64,000 nucleotides of DNA from Morinoia aosen (Eukaryota > Arthropoda > Malacostraca > Amphipoda > Talitridae), in contig CM059575.1 in NCBI GenBank assembly GCA_030386875.1, positions 40,516,859 through 40,580,858 on the forward strand, in the 5' to 3' direction. The first letter of the stretch is position 1; every line of letters begins with the position of its first letter. The notes beneath the pieces were generated by a model. The model was not told where the DNA came from, did not search any database, and saw only the letters and a program-made list of their open reading frames with translations. Made by a program: the position numbers and the translations under genes. Below, one piece after another: positions 1-11,364 of the stretch.

Positions 1-350
1 TGGAACGTGTGCTACAGGCATTGGCGCAGAAGGAGCCAGCACTGGTGCATCGCAAAGGCGTACTTTTCCTCCTTGGCAACACCAGGCCGCATGTCGCACG
101 AGTGTTTAGAGATTCCAAATAGTAACTTGGGGGAGGGGAGGAGACTTTGCGCTGCCCACCTTGTCACCTGACCTTGCGCCATCCGATTACTCTTCCACTT
201 CCTGGATAATCCTCTTTGTGAGAAATCTTTCACCAATGAAGCTGACTTTTGCCAAGTTCTTAGGACCTCTTTAGTTCTCAGGACCTCTGGCATCACCAGA
301 GCCAATGAGAGCGCAAGAAAGCACCGCGCGAGTAGGCGTGTCAAACGAGC
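1..350 (+). pseudogene. Decayed mariner (Tc1/mariner) transposase fragment
   Basis: The plus strand reads as the C-terminal catalytic part of a mariner-type transposase. In the first ~110 bases one frame gives an ALVHRKGVLFL stretch followed by NTRPH, the position where mariners carry the second catalytic Asp (usual motif DNARPH), so that Asp is replaced by Asn. Beyond it the frame is broken by stops and frameshifts, but remnants of the following proline-rich and C-terminal regions can be followed in other frames to about 350. The 5' part lies outside the window. It is a dead copy and unrelated in subfamily to the mariner at 10295-11364. The long minus-strand ORF over this stretch is a shadow. 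Identity rests on family motifs, not a search. Confidence 0.6.
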
Positions 351-370
351 GTGAGGACGGAACCAATGAG

Positions 371-890
371 ATTATCATTATTGTTATTATATTTGAAAGT
401 TTTAGCCTCCCTTAACCACGACAAAGATGTTTTAAGAGAGGAAGGAGGAAGGCACCATTTAGTATGGAATTGAGGGAACACGGAATCTATGCACAAGGTG
501 CACAAAACAGTAAGCTAAGAAAGAAGTTCATGAATCATATAATTATATAAGAAAGTTTTAGCCTCCCTTAACCACGACAAAGATGTTCCAAGAGAGAAAA
601 GAGGAAGGCACCATTTAGTATGGAGTTGAGGGAACGCGGAATCTATGCACAAGGTGCACAAAAACGGTAAGCTAGGAAAGAAGTTCATGAAACAAGAAAA
701 AGTTGAAGAAGAAAGTAGTAGGTGGTGAAAAAACAGGACAGCAGTGAACCGAAAAAAGATGGTCCGTCACAAAACAAAACCTATTCTATTACAACAAAAA
801 GGAAGCCTACCTAACCTTTAGCTCGAGCCCTCACATAGTCCCCCTGGGAGCGCTAATTCCCATAGATACAACAGTTGTATCCCCCTGAGG
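371..890 (-). mobile_element. Dimeric SINE-like retroposon with 16-bp target duplication
   Basis: A non-coding retroposon read on the minus strand, bounded by near-identical 16-bp direct repeats (355-370 and 891-906, GGACGGAACYAATGAG, one mismatch). It has a body of about 345 bp (551-890) followed by a second, partial copy of its own 3' portion (394-540, clearly diverged), so the tail region is duplicated. A related single copy lies at 9612-9964. The head carries an inverted repeat around GATACAACAGTTGTATC and the tail is AT-rich. I could not identify convincing tRNA-type A and B boxes, so the promoter class is unknown. The outer edge of the giant palindrome (542) falls exactly between the two parts of this element. 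Confidence 0.55.
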
Positions 891-1132
891 GGACGGAACT
901 AATGAGAATTCGAAGGCGTCGGAACAAGCAAGAACTTCACCAATCAGGTTTAGAATGCTGTCATTTTAACAGCGAAAATTCGAGAACCTTCTAGAAGGAA
1001 CCAAGTGAAACCCATAAAAGAAGGTAGCAAGAAGTGAGAGGAGGTCTTTTTCTCTCAGTTACGCAGCAAGAGAGACGCAGAATTTGTGTGCGAGCCGGGA
1101 ACCGGCAGTCGCCGGCGTTCCTGGCATAAGGA

Positions 1133-2835
1133 CAGGGATGGAAAAAACCCTGGGTTTTTTTTAAAAAAACCCAACCCACACGTTTTTTTTTTGGTTAAAT
1201 TTTTTTTTGGGGGGGTTTTATTGGGTTTTATGGGGCTTTATTGTTTTTTTGTAATACCTGTTTTGGTTTAAAAGTTATTCACATAGCTCCAGTTGCCTCT
1301 TTTCCAGATTTGTATACACTTATTGAGTAAATATTGTTGTTTGATTACTTTATTTCCAACATTATATTACATTCTTATATGAATTATTACATTATTAGAA
1401 CCATATATGAATTAAGTTTGTCCATCACAATTACCACTTACCAATAACCATATGCATAGGGACATAGCTGTGCAGTCTGTAAAGATATAAGATGTGCAAA
1501 GAGAATTGCTATGCTTGTCAATTCATAGTAAGTCGTTTTTAGCAGCTGACAGACGCAAGTCGTGTGTGAGGGAAGCACCATGCAGATCATAAGTAACCAC
1601 CACAAGCAACTTGAAGCAAGACAGCTGCACATCACTTAACAGTCATGCTGTTAACAACTTAACATGTGTATTGTGTGAGCCGGAGGGCTTAGCAGCGCAA
1701 GCCAAGTCAGTCAACCACACTGTTACATGTTACAACATGTAGTGACATGCCTAAAATGTTTTTAAAAATTTGTCAAAAAAATCACTTTTTGCAGTACAGG
1801 ATAGCAACAAACACTAAAATGATTGGAAGTAAATGCTCTAACAGATTCCATCGTCAAATTTGTTCCAGTGCAGCTTGAATGCTCACCATAGGCCAGTCGT
1901 TTATTTACTTTATTACCCCATGATGGCTGCGGTCGTGTCTTACCCCATCTGACTATAATTGTTAGACTTATTTCAGGCAAAGCTCTCACAGGAGACAGAT
2001 ATTGAAGAGTGGTTGGCTGAGTACAATCCGGAGTTGATCGGTGCGATTTATTTGTATAAATTGAAGGACTCCAACATCTTCCCAAAACACATGTTCAACA
2101 AGAATATCACTAAGACAATGACTACTCTCGTTGATGGTGGGATATTCAAGACATGAAACAGCAGAAAATGCAGATTCTTACAAAAACACTGGCAGAGGGT
2201 TTCTGCAAGTTTATAAGCAATCTTCATTCTTGCTTTGCAAGTTCAGGATCCGTTGAGAGCATTTTCTAAACATTTGGAACTGTGCGGAATAAATTGAGAA
2301 ATAGATTAGGATCGGAATGCGCACAGAAATTGGGCTTATTATATCGCCACCTCGCCAATGATCATGTTGTGGATGACAACGATAAAATGGCAGTGGATGC
2401 AGAAAGAGAAATACAGTAGTACTGTAGTAGCGGTCTACATAGTCTAGAAGACAGAGGAAGAATTCAGAAGTCTCTTTACTCTCAAATAGTCAAACTGCAT
2501 TTGTTTCTTAATTTTTGTTTTTTTACTTTGGAAATGGAACTCATCGAAATATACTAGCCCCTCGATTTTTTTTTGCGATTAGAGTTTTTCTTATTTTATT
2601 TCCATAGTGTTTTTTTTTAAATATTTATTGTCATAGTGTTGTCATGCAAATGCTTTGGACAAATTTTTGACAATATAAATATTTAGCTCATTTTGATTCA
2701 ATAAGCTTGAAAACAAGTGAAATTCAAATAGCACTAATAAAACCCCAAAAAGCCCCCCAAAAAAACTATTTAGTGGTTTTTTTTACGTGGGTTTTTTTGG
2801 GCTTTTTTGGGTGGGTTTTTTATGTGCCAACCCTG
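1133..2835 (+). mobile_element. hAT-family DNA transposon, degenerate
   Basis: A 1703-bp element with hAT-type termini (CAGGGATGG at the left, CCAACCCTG at the right) and an exact 8-bp target duplication CATAAGGA at 1125-1132 and 2836-2843. The subterminal regions are A/T homopolymer runs with repeated AACCCA-type motifs in inverted orientation. The interior holds the C-terminal end of a hAT transposase (1959-2419), but too little DNA for the full DDE catalytic core, so this is an internally deleted, non-autonomous copy. Confidence 0.85.
1959..2419 (+). pseudogene. hAT transposase, C-terminal dimerisation-domain remnant
   Basis: The first 198 bases are an open frame (65 residues, ending VDGGIFKT). 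After a frameshift and across one in-frame stop the sequence continues with the hallmark of the hAT C-terminal dimerisation domain: SSGSVESIF, then TFGTVRNKLRNRLG, then KLGLLYRHL. In living hAT proteins this domain lets transposase oligomerise. The stop sits inside the motif, just after SIF. The N-terminal BED zinc finger and most of the RNase-H-like core are missing. Codon content is AT-rich like its surroundings. Non-functional; family assignment is from motif recognition. Confidence 0.75.
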
Positions 2836-2843
2836 CATAAGGA

Positions 2844-3569
2844 CAATGCAAATCCAACAGAAAATAAAGCATTAATGCGTCAAGAGCATAACATATTCCC
2901 CAGCATAGTGCGCAGACTAAATGAAAGCACCGGAAGTGGTGCCAGCCGTGAAAGAGGCATGTATGATCATGAAGAGTGAATAGCAAGTGGATTGACCAGT
3001 TCTCTACAAGTTTGAAAGAGCGCCTCTGATGTTTTAACTCCTGCAAGAAAGCCAGATTCACAAACCCCTTGGTGCAAGTGTACGCTGATGAAATCTACGA
3101 AAGGTCAAGTATTCTACGAGCATCGAGTGAGGCAACATGCAGTGGCCTGCTCGAATCGACATCAAGTTAACCGCAACATCACAATCGCAGAAGAATGGGG
3201 GTCGATATCTCTTAACACAAACGAAGCGCAACAACCAGCGAGTCGGTAAACGTCGGAAGATAGCCAGGCGTCGGTCAGCACCGCCGCGCCGCAACGGTAC
3301 TCTGAGTACTCGGTTGAGTACCACCCACATCAGATGGAGTCGACATTGAAGCAACAGCGACAGCACATATCAGAAGAACAGGGGTGGGGTTGGGGGTGTG
3401 GCTAATGGAAATCGCGAACTCATTATTATAGAGATAAATGAAAAAGCACCATAAATGGGTTCAAATTGTGAAATCAGCTAAATTTGGTCCGTGATGAGTA
3501 TATGTAGAATTGGGATAATCATGTGTTTCAATGAGGGTGCGTGGAAAAGCACCCCAGAGTTGTCAGCAA
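2844..3569. other. Unassigned non-coding DNA between hAT and piggyBac
   Basis: No protein family, RNA gene or transposon terminus recognised. The only notable feature is a small CG-rich patch around 3240-3320. The opposed short ORFs here are shadows without motifs. Mirrored at 20444-21169. Confidence 0.5.
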
Positions 3570-3573
3570 TTAA

Positions 3574-6125
3574 CACTTTGACTGCGCCTCCCAAAATAGC
3601 CTGTTTGCCTGCGGGGCGACGTGTTCAAACCTGTGTAACTTCAGTTGTAGAGCTGACAGTGAGGAGGGAGGGTGTGCGCCGCATTACTAACTGTGAGTTC
3701 TATACGATTCTGACATAAAAACAGTGAGCCTAAATTGGTACACGTTTCTCAGAATAACTGCTTTCTTAGTGGGCATCGTGCACCATATAGCGTCACGGTG
3801 TTCGTGTACCAAAAGTGGCTCATGTTGCATGTAAGTGAACTTGTAAACATAGGGAGCATCGTGCGCAACATAAGGTACACGGCGAGATTTAACTGACTTG
3901 AAAAATCCCCATATAAGTTTTCTTATGTAGATCCAATTTATCTTCACGTATATTATTAGTGTAGGCACCGTATTGACTTTTTTTGCAGACCCATGGATCC
4001 ATCATCATTTTACGGTGCTCGGTGCCATTGACAACATGAGGACGATTCTTCCTCTAACTGCAGTTCATCAAGTAGCGACTGGAATCCAAATTCATCATAA
4101 GAAAATTCTTCTGCCAGTTTTGAAAACGATTCGCCAGTTCATGTTGTAAGCGAAACTGAAGATAATGATAGAGAAATTGATAACTCTGAAGAACATGCGA
4201 ACAATTCGTGGACTTCAATTGTTGCTTCACAGCGATCTTTCAGATTTTATGGAAAAGAGTAGCTTTTGAAGCATGCAACGCCAAGCGGAGAGAATAATTC
4301 GGTATTGCCTTTGGATTTATATTCGCTCTTTGTTACTGATGAAACAATAGATTCTATTGTGAATTAAACAAATCGGTACGTCACTCAAACTCTTCAGTCA
4401 AAGGCAGTGACAAGGAAATCAAGGCTAGCCAAATGGATACCCACAGATTCCCATGAAATTGGAAAGTTTCTTGGGATTGTTACATGCATGGGTCTTTTTC
4501 AGGCATCAAAAATTGAGCACTACTGGTCCAAAAAAGAAATTTACAATTATTCTTTCATTCAAAGTCACATGACCAGAGACAGATTCCAGTTTCTACTGAA
4601 TATGCTTCACTTTTATGACAATGAAGTGATTGATCGGCAAAACAGGTTGCAGAAAATCCAGCCACTTATTGACAGTCTGGCTTAGAACTGCAGGTCAGTG
4701 TACACTCCGGGATCAAGTGTTGTTATTGACAAGTCTCTGATGCCTTTCAGAGGGAGAGTTCTCATTAGACAATACATTACTGGAAAAGCTCATAAATATG
4801 GAATATATGTGTATAAGCTCTGCACACCCAATGCGTACACATGGAACTTTCTCGTATATTCAGGCAACATTGCCAAAGACCCAACATTTCAGCATTCATA
4901 GTCTGTTGTCCTTGAGCTTTTGAGGCCAGTTCTCCTTGAGCTTTTCAGCAGTGATTACCTACTTATGAAGACAATTTTTATTCGTCTGTTCCCTTGGCCG
5001 AAAAAGTCTTACAGGAAAAAACGTACTACTGCGGAACTGTGCGAGCAAACCGAAAACAATTGCCTCGCTCTATTACAAAGGTCAAGCTGAAGGAGAAATC
5101 GCAGGTTTGATGAACAGCAAAGGAGTGAAAGTTTGCAACTGGAAAGATAAAAGGAACGGGCTATCATTGTCTACTGTGCCTGAACATCCAGGCAATCTAC
5201 TACCCTCAGGGAAAAAGAATCGACATGGCACTGAAATAATCAAGCCACAAAGCGTACTGGAGTACAATACAGCTAAAATGGGAGTTGATAAATCGGATCA
5301 GATGATGTCTTACAATACTGCTCTCAGAAGAGGCATGAAGTGGTACCGTAAATTATCAATTGAGTTGTTGACCGGAACTGCTGTAACAAATGCCTGGGCA
5401 CTGTACAATCAGTTTTATAGCCCACAAAATACAATGGGTATCACCGAATTCAAAGAATGTCTAGTGATGTCACTCATTACAGGAAAACTGAATGAAGAAA
5501 TGCTTCCAGGACCAAAGCGTGTCGATATTGGAGGCATGCGTTCCCGCCATGCATTACTTGAAGCTAAAGGGCCAAAAACCAAAACACGAAAACGCTGCAG
5601 GTCCTGCAATGATATTATCGCTAACAACGAAGGCAGTTCAGTAGCGAGATGAACAGCCAAGAGAGTGAATACCTTTTGTGACTCCTGTGATGGAAATCCA
5701 ATTCTCTGCGTATCTTGCTTCTCATTGAAACATTCGTCACGAGTTTAGGTGGGCTTACATGAGTCCAGTGTTTATTGTTTCATCTTAAATACTTGATGCT
5801 TGAGCCAGGAGTACGTGTTCTAACATCGGAATAGTGGAATATCTTTTTGTTTCGGTTTCATCATGCATTTTTATGTTTATACACATTTAGCAGCGTGTGT
5901 TTGATTTGTACCACTTTTATTTCTGATTAAATTTATATTATTATATATTTTTGACCTTTTTTCTCAATATTACATCATGCCACCATAAGGAGGTGACCCT
6001 GGTTTGCGTCATGAACGAATTTTTTAGAAAGGAATATTTTTCAACGCGTGTACCATATATGGCGTACGTCGCAATTTGGGTCATCATTACGTGTACCATA
6101 TATGGCGCACGTCGCAGTCAAAGTG
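3574..6125 (+). mobile_element. piggyBac-family transposon
   Basis: A 2552-bp element flanked by TTAA on both sides (3570-3573 and 6126-6129), the diagnostic piggyBac target. The ends are perfect inverted repeats of at least 13 bp (CACTTTGACTGCG at the left, its complement at the right). Subterminal repeats containing CCATATATGGCG-like motifs recur near both ends and probably served as transposase sites. It carries a full-length but broken transposase gene at 3993-5748. Confidence 0.92.
3993..5748 (+). pseudogene. piggyBac transposase, broken full-length copy
   Basis: Covers the whole length of a piggyBac transposase (about 585 codons). It starts at an ATG just after a splice-acceptor-like TTTTTTTGCAG. 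An acidic, serine-rich N-terminus is followed by the conserved first block (4407-4685). The RNase-H-like catalytic core shows all three expected Asp positions: VVIDKSLMPFRGR (Asp at 4728), NWKDKR (Asp at 5146) and GVDKSDQMMSY (Asp at 5287). The C-terminal cysteine-rich domain begins RCRSCND and continues CDSCDG...CVSCF past a stop. Several in-frame stops (in the N-terminus, at 4683, 4899 and 5650) and at least one frameshift make it inactive. Keeping every catalytic residue suggests fairly recent death. Confidence 0.9.
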
Positions 6126-6129
6126 TTAA

Positions 6130-8261
6130 TGAGCCTCAATATGTGTGTTCATGGTGAAAAATATTTTGTTGGGGGTAATTGTCATAGATGACACCACGTG
6201 CAGGTATATTTGGGGACGCGCATGTCCTTCGTAATGTCGTCGGTGAGTTGCAGCATGAATGGTGCGCTTGAACTTTTGGGTCGCACCGGCGCCATAGCAC
6301 TTCTTGATGAAAGTGTTTCATCTAACGTATTGCACTTTATGTTTTTAGGTGTCATAAACTTTTGTCTAACAGTAAATTATGTGGTTGCTCGCTAACGCTC
6401 ATTATGAATCGCAGTGTACATTTCTCTCTTTTGAAATGCCATTTAGTATTTAATTTGTACGTCGATAATCCCAGTGCAAACCTTGCGTTTGCTTTATTTT
6501 TGCATCATTCATTACATGTGCCATTTCGTTCAAGTAGTCTGTGTGATTAATTGCACCCATAAACTCACGTGTTCAACATTAAAATGAAGTCAAGTAAATC
6601 TATAAATTTTGCCATTATCCCATGCTGACCGCCCTGAGGCAGACTCGTAATGCACACTATGCTATTCCTGCTATTCTATTTTTCCTACCTTTTCTGACCA
6701 TCCTCTTCCTGTGCATTTCACCTCTTTAATCCTCTTTTCTACTCTGACTATCGGTGCTTAAATCCCTCTATCGACAAAAAGGACTCACACGTCCAACCTT
6801 GTATCGTGATACAGATTTTATACATTTGATCAGATTTGTGTGTTGCAATGTGCACAGATCAGATCGGCGTGTGTTGCAGATCTTATGGATGTTTTTGTAC
6901 CATCTTGGAGCATTAACATTTATGCAAGCAATTGTGGGAGGAAAGTAGTTTCTCTTAAGTCAGAAAGTATTTGAAAAGTTGTGCAATGGGTGTAGGAGAA
7001 TGAATTCTGCCATCAAATATAGGTAAAAAAAGTTTGTATCGTGAATCTAGACCTTACCTTCCATCAGAGGCAGTAATGCTGTGAAACAAGAAGCGAGTTG
7101 ATTCAGACTTACGACAAAAAAAAGAACATGCAATGTTAAAACAATCAATTCATAATAACTATAAATGTGTTCGTCATTTTACACTTGCAATAAATGACGA
7201 AGAATTACCACGTGACCCTCAGCTCGAAGCTAGCTTTTTTCTGATAGTTATTACACGATCCGTAGAAACTAACAATCTTGATGAAGTAACAGCAATAACT
7301 GCTAAGAAACGACGCACAGGAGAATCGGTAAAACTCCATACTTCTTTGATTATCCTCTTTATTTATGCCGAAATAGACGGTGGTCCTCGGCTGCAGTCTG
7401 CCTCCGAGCATTGTAGTGTACCCGAATAGCCCAAGCGACGACAGCAGCAGTAGCAGCGGCGGCGGCGACAGTGCCAGCAAATGCCGTAGCGTTTGGGGAG
7501 ATCAAGGCGCATAGCAGACGGTCAAAGCAGGAAAAGACTAAAGTTTCGGTAGAGATGTATTATGTTCCTTATTGTAAATGTGTCTGTGTTAAGTTTTATT
7601 ATCTCTATATTGAAAATTTATCTTGTCAAGATGATGTAGTGAATATGAGTACATTTGCACTGAAAATTTTTGGGGATTGAAAAATTTTTAGCCGCGATTC
7701 CTAGCGTCGAAACTGAGCTCTTTTTAGTTAGTTAAAGACGGTTGTTCTTATGGCGGTTTCAGCAGTAACGGTGCATCATTGGCTTCAACTATCAGGATGC
7801 CTTGCAATCCACTTGATAACTCCCACCATCGGCTTTTTTCATGCCACTATTTGTCCTCTGAGTTATTCCCAGGAAAGCCCACGTCTGACCTCACTCTAGG
7901 GAAATTACTTGACCTTCTTCAGTATTCATCAACAGCGAACACGCTTCTGACCGTGCGTCACATCGTCCGTCGTTACTGAAGATCTCAACTCTTCTAACTA
8001 CCTTGAAATGAACAAATTCTTATTTGGAGCTGCAGCGACAGCAATCGGAAAAATTCCCTGAGCAGTGACCACCATGTGAGACAAGAGTAATGCACTTACG
8101 GTCGTCATCGCACCGCCGCAGTGAGAAGCTGCGCTTTACTAAAGAAACAGTAAGTCGGCGGTGCTTATTACGTGTCGTGCTTAGGTATCCAAGACTGCTG
8201 GTTGAAGCCAACTGAAAGTGTTCCTCTCCCTCCAAACAATAAATAAGCGTCTTGCAGATTT
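6130..8261. other. Unassigned non-coding DNA
   Basis: About 2.1 kb with no recognisable gene. It contains a short GCAGATC/GTGTGTTG fragment at 6825-6890 resembling the minisatellite at 8262-8580, and a CAG/CGG trinucleotide-rich patch at 7440-7480. The 60-98-codon ORFs in several frames have no family motifs and no splice context. Mirrored at 15752-17883. Confidence 0.5.
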
Positions 8262-8580
8262 TGTAGATCAGATCGGTGTATGTCGTGTGTACAGATCAAA
8301 TTGGTGTGTGTGTGTGTGTGCAGATCAAATTGGTGTGGTGTGTATGCAGATCAGATCGGTGTGTGTTGTGTGCGCAGATCAAATAGGTGTGTCTGCAGAC
8401 AAATTGGAGTGTGTTGTGTGTGCAGACCAATTGGTGTGTATTATGAGTGCATTTCAAATTGGTGCGTGTTAGGTGTGCAGATCAAATTGGTGTGTGTTGT
8501 GTGTACAGGTTAAATCAGTGTGTGTTGTGGTGTATGCAGATTAGAGATCGGTGTGTGTTGTGTTGTATGCAGGTTAAATC
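8262..8580. repeat. GT-rich minisatellite, CAGATCAAATTGGTGTGTG-like unit
   Basis: A degenerate tandem array of about ten units of 25-40 bp, each with CAGATCAAATTGG or a variant followed by a GTGTGTTGTG run. Unit length varies by the number of GT dinucleotides. The mirrored copy (15437-15751) is 4 bp shorter, the largest length difference between the palindrome arms in this part. ORFs here (CVCADQIG-type repeats) are read-through of the repeat. Confidence 0.9.
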
Positions 8581-8786
8581 CTGGAGTGATTAAGAAGTTT
8601 GAACTACATAATTTTGCTCAAAATCTACTTGATTGGATACACCAAACCCTCAAACTCAACTTTCCCTTTGTGCTTTAATGGAACATGCACAGGCTTGCAC
8701 CTAGAGATTGCGCAACGTTGGGTCAGATTCTTCGAACCGAGGCTCCCCAGCCCTGCCTGCTGATTGAGCCAGTATCCATAGAGGCT

Positions 8787-8981
8787 CTTTTTCATCTGAA
8801 TATGTCCTCGCCCGTCTTTAATGGTAGACCACACCCTGAAGAGCCTAGAAGGGAACCCATCTTTAAGCCTCTTTAATTAAGCATATTGAACCTAGTTTGT
8901 AATGAAACTACGAACAAAGGAAGAAATGAGTCTGTCGTAACTATACATATAACAAATTCATTCATATTGAATCAATCATAT
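8787..8981 (-). repeat. Diverged repeat shared with 50237-50428 in inverted orientation
   Basis: The minus strand here (equal to 15036-15230 plus) aligns along about 190 bp with 50237-50428: both have ATATGATTGA near the start, then a GCTGAATTAAAGAGGCTTAAAG / GCTGATTTAGAGAAGCTC block, then TCAGGGTGTGGTCTACC / TCAGGGTTTGGTCTGCC. I judge identity roughly two thirds by eye. The copies face each other across the split mariner. Confidence 0.55.
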
Positions 8982-9406
8982 AGATTTAATTAGTATACTA
9001 ATGGGGCACCAAACAATAAGTCTTGAACAAAATTTATATAATTGTAAGTAAATATACATATATTCATAATGGAGCCACGAGATATGAATTTAATTCGTTG
9101 CGCGACGTTGCTCATACGTCAATATGCTCTCATCTCAAAAGAATTTACTCTTTTGAAATTATTTGAAATGTCGCAAAAAGCCATCCCAGTTGTTTCTGTT
9201 AGATGTTTTTGAATGAGAAAGATGCATTTATAAATAAAAAATATTGTGTAACAACATTATAAAGGAGAATGTAAAAAAATAATATGGTTTTATAACGTGT
9301 ATTTACCTTGGAAATCAGCCAACTTACGCAAACGGAGTGCTCCTAGCTGGCATTATACCTTTTATTGATTCCTTCTGTTTATGTACAGTACATATAATTG
9401 AAGTTT

Positions 9407-9566
9407 GCTCGGTTGAACGTGGTGAAAATCACGTCTTACTCCGTTTGCCCAGTCGTCGTAGGTGAAAAGTGCATCTTGGGCCAATTGCAAGGTTGTGGAG
9501 CTGAAAAGCGCGTCTTGGGCCGTTTGCTCAGTTGAATGTGGTGAAAATCGCGTCCTTTGCCGTTTT
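9407..9566. repeat. Four-copy ~40-bp minisatellite
   Basis: Four degenerate tandem units starting at GCTCGGTTGAACGTGGTGAA, GCCCAGTCGTCG, GCAAGGTTGTGG and GCTCAGTTGAATGTGG. Each contains (G)TGAAAA and CGTCTTnnnCCGTTT-like halves. Mirrored at 14451-14610. Confidence 0.75.
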
Positions 9567-9611
9567 TACTGCTTCGGCAAGTCAGTCACTTGCTTACTAT
9601 CCTCATGTTTA

Positions 9612-9964
9612 GTTTATTAGTTAGTTTAAGCCTCCCTATCCTCAACAAATGAGATCTAAAGAGAGGAAGGAAGAAGGCACTATTTAGTATGGAGTTAAGG
9701 AAACGTGGAATCTATGCAGAAAAGGCATAGAAACAGTAAGATGAGAAAGAAGTTCATGAAACAAGATCAAAGTGGAAGAAGAAAGTAGTAGGTGCTGAAA
9801 AAACAGGACAGCAGTGAACCGAAAAAAGATGGTCCGTAACAAAACAAAAACCTATGTTATTTTTAACAAAAAGGAAGCCTACCTAACCTTTAGCTCGGGC
9901 CCTCACATTGTCCCCCTGGGAGCGCTAATTCCCATAGATACAATAGTTGTATCCCCCTGACGGG
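9612..9964 (-). mobile_element. SINE-like retroposon, monomer, with 17-bp target duplication
   Basis: 353 bp bounded by an exact 17-bp direct repeat TACTATCCTCATGTTTA (9595-9611 and 9965-9981), the signature of LINE-driven retroposition. Read on the minus strand it starts CCCGTCAGGGGGATACAAC and ends in an AACTAACTAATAAAC-like tail. It is the same family as 371-890. No coding capacity. Confidence 0.75.
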
Positions 9965-9981
9965 TACTATCCTCATGTTTA

Positions 9982-10292
9982 TGTATGATTTTACGCCTTA
10001 ATTTAATAGACATCATCTTCTCCTGAGCATCAATCTTTCCACTCACTTTCTCCTAACAGAGAGAAAAGAAGTAGTAAAATGAAGTTCATCGTAAATGCAA
10101 AAAAGCAAGCACAACTTATAAAAGATGCATCCAGAGCAAGGCAAACAAGCACGCTGACTAAGGCGGAGGAAACTCGCTCGTACGTTAAACATTTTTTGTA
10201 TTACAAAGCAGAAAATTGCTAGGTCGACGACTCGTGTCTCGAAAATTTCTGAAGTTAGGGCACTTGTGTGTGGACGTACCAATGTGTACATG
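9982..10292. other. Unassigned flank between retroposon and mariner
   Basis: About 310 bp with no recognised feature. The 82-codon minus-strand ORF has no motifs. Confidence 0.5.
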
Positions 10293-10294
10293 TA

Positions 10295-11364
10295 CGGGGT
10301 GTTTCAGAAAAACGGGTACAAAATTGCACACCAAATAGAAAATGGCCAAATAAACACTTATTCCTCTATGAAATTTTTAGAAAAGAATTCAGGTTGTTGA
10401 GATAGATTTTTATTGTTTTTAAGGATGAAATTTAATGACATAATATTTACATTGAATTTACTCCCCAAAAATTGTTCAAAATGTGCTCCACATACATCAG
10501 AGCACTGTTCCAATCTTAGCTTCAACGACTGCTGGATGTTAGGAAACATGTCTGGCATTTCAGAATTCTCACCAGCAGCCACTGCATTTCTGGCCACTAC
10601 TTCCTCTGATTCAATGGGTGTAGCATAAATAAGGTTTTTCATGTGTCCCATCCAAAAAATCGAGGGGAGTCATGTCAGGAGATCTAGGAGGCCATGCAAC
10701 AGGACCCTTTCGCCCAATCCAGCTATTAGGAGGTTGACCATTCAGGTAATTTCAGACACTAACATGGTAATGTGCAGGAGCACCATCATGCTGGAACCAC
10801 ATTCTTCTTCATATTGCAAGTGGCATACCTTTGAGTAACTTGGGAAGTACTTCTTCTAAGAAAACTCTATAATTATTCCCATTGAGGTGATGGCATGACA
10901 CGAGGTCCAATAATTTGGTTATGGATGATACCAGCCTAATCAACAACACTGTACCGTTGATGGTACAAACATCCACGCACAATCTGGGGGTTTGCAAAGT
11001 GCCCATTCTTGTTCATTGTGGGAGTTGAACACTTTCACGAGTGAATCTTGTTTCATGCAAAAACAATACACGGACGAGTAAGGTTCTTGCAATTCTTTGT
11101 AAAGGTACCACTTTGCTAATTGCACTCATAGTTCCTAGTCTCAAGGATTCAATGCTTGAACTCTTTGAAAGTGATATGGATGGAAATTACCATCGTTCAT
11201 GATTCTCCAAACACTACAGTGGTCCTGTAATCCTAGAGCTGCTGCAACTCTACCCGTGTTAGCTTTAGGATTATAACGAAAGGAATCTAGCACAGCCTCC
11301 TCAGCACTTTCGTCGATTGGGCGTCCAGTTTCTCTTCCGTTAATTTTAAAATGCCCTTTGTTAT
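10295..11364 (-). mobile_element. Tc1/mariner-superfamily element, 3' portion (left half of a split element)
   Basis: The end beginning CGGGGTGTTTCAG follows a TA dinucleotide (10293-10294), as expected for mariner insertion. The TIR continues AAAAACGGGTACAAAATTG. The element is cut at 11361-11364 (TTAT, a mutated TTAA) by a piggyBac-like element. The missing N-terminal half and opposite TIR are at 49596-50114. Joined length is about 1.6 kb. Confidence 0.85.
10358..11358 (-). pseudogene. Mariner-type transposase, catalytic portion, broken
   Basis: Read on the minus strand (and identically on plus in the mirror 12660-13660), the sequence carries a second helix-turn-helix region (GRPIDESAEEAVLDS... 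then RVAAALGLQ... WRIMNDGNFHPYHFQRVQAL). This is followed by the DDE core with WFQHDGAPAHYHVSV, NSWIGRKGPVAWPPRSPD and MTPLDFL. These are typical of the insect mariner-like transposases that have a DUF4817 N-terminus. Stops and frameshifts interrupt it after the HTH and around the last catalytic block. The DUF4817 part is not here but at 49600-49730 on the same strand, and its frame meets this one at the TTAA site. Confidence 0.82.

Noticed and set aside
8218-8513. Cys/Val-rich repeat proteins over the minisatellite
   Set aside because: Direct translation of a GT-rich tandem repeat in several frames.
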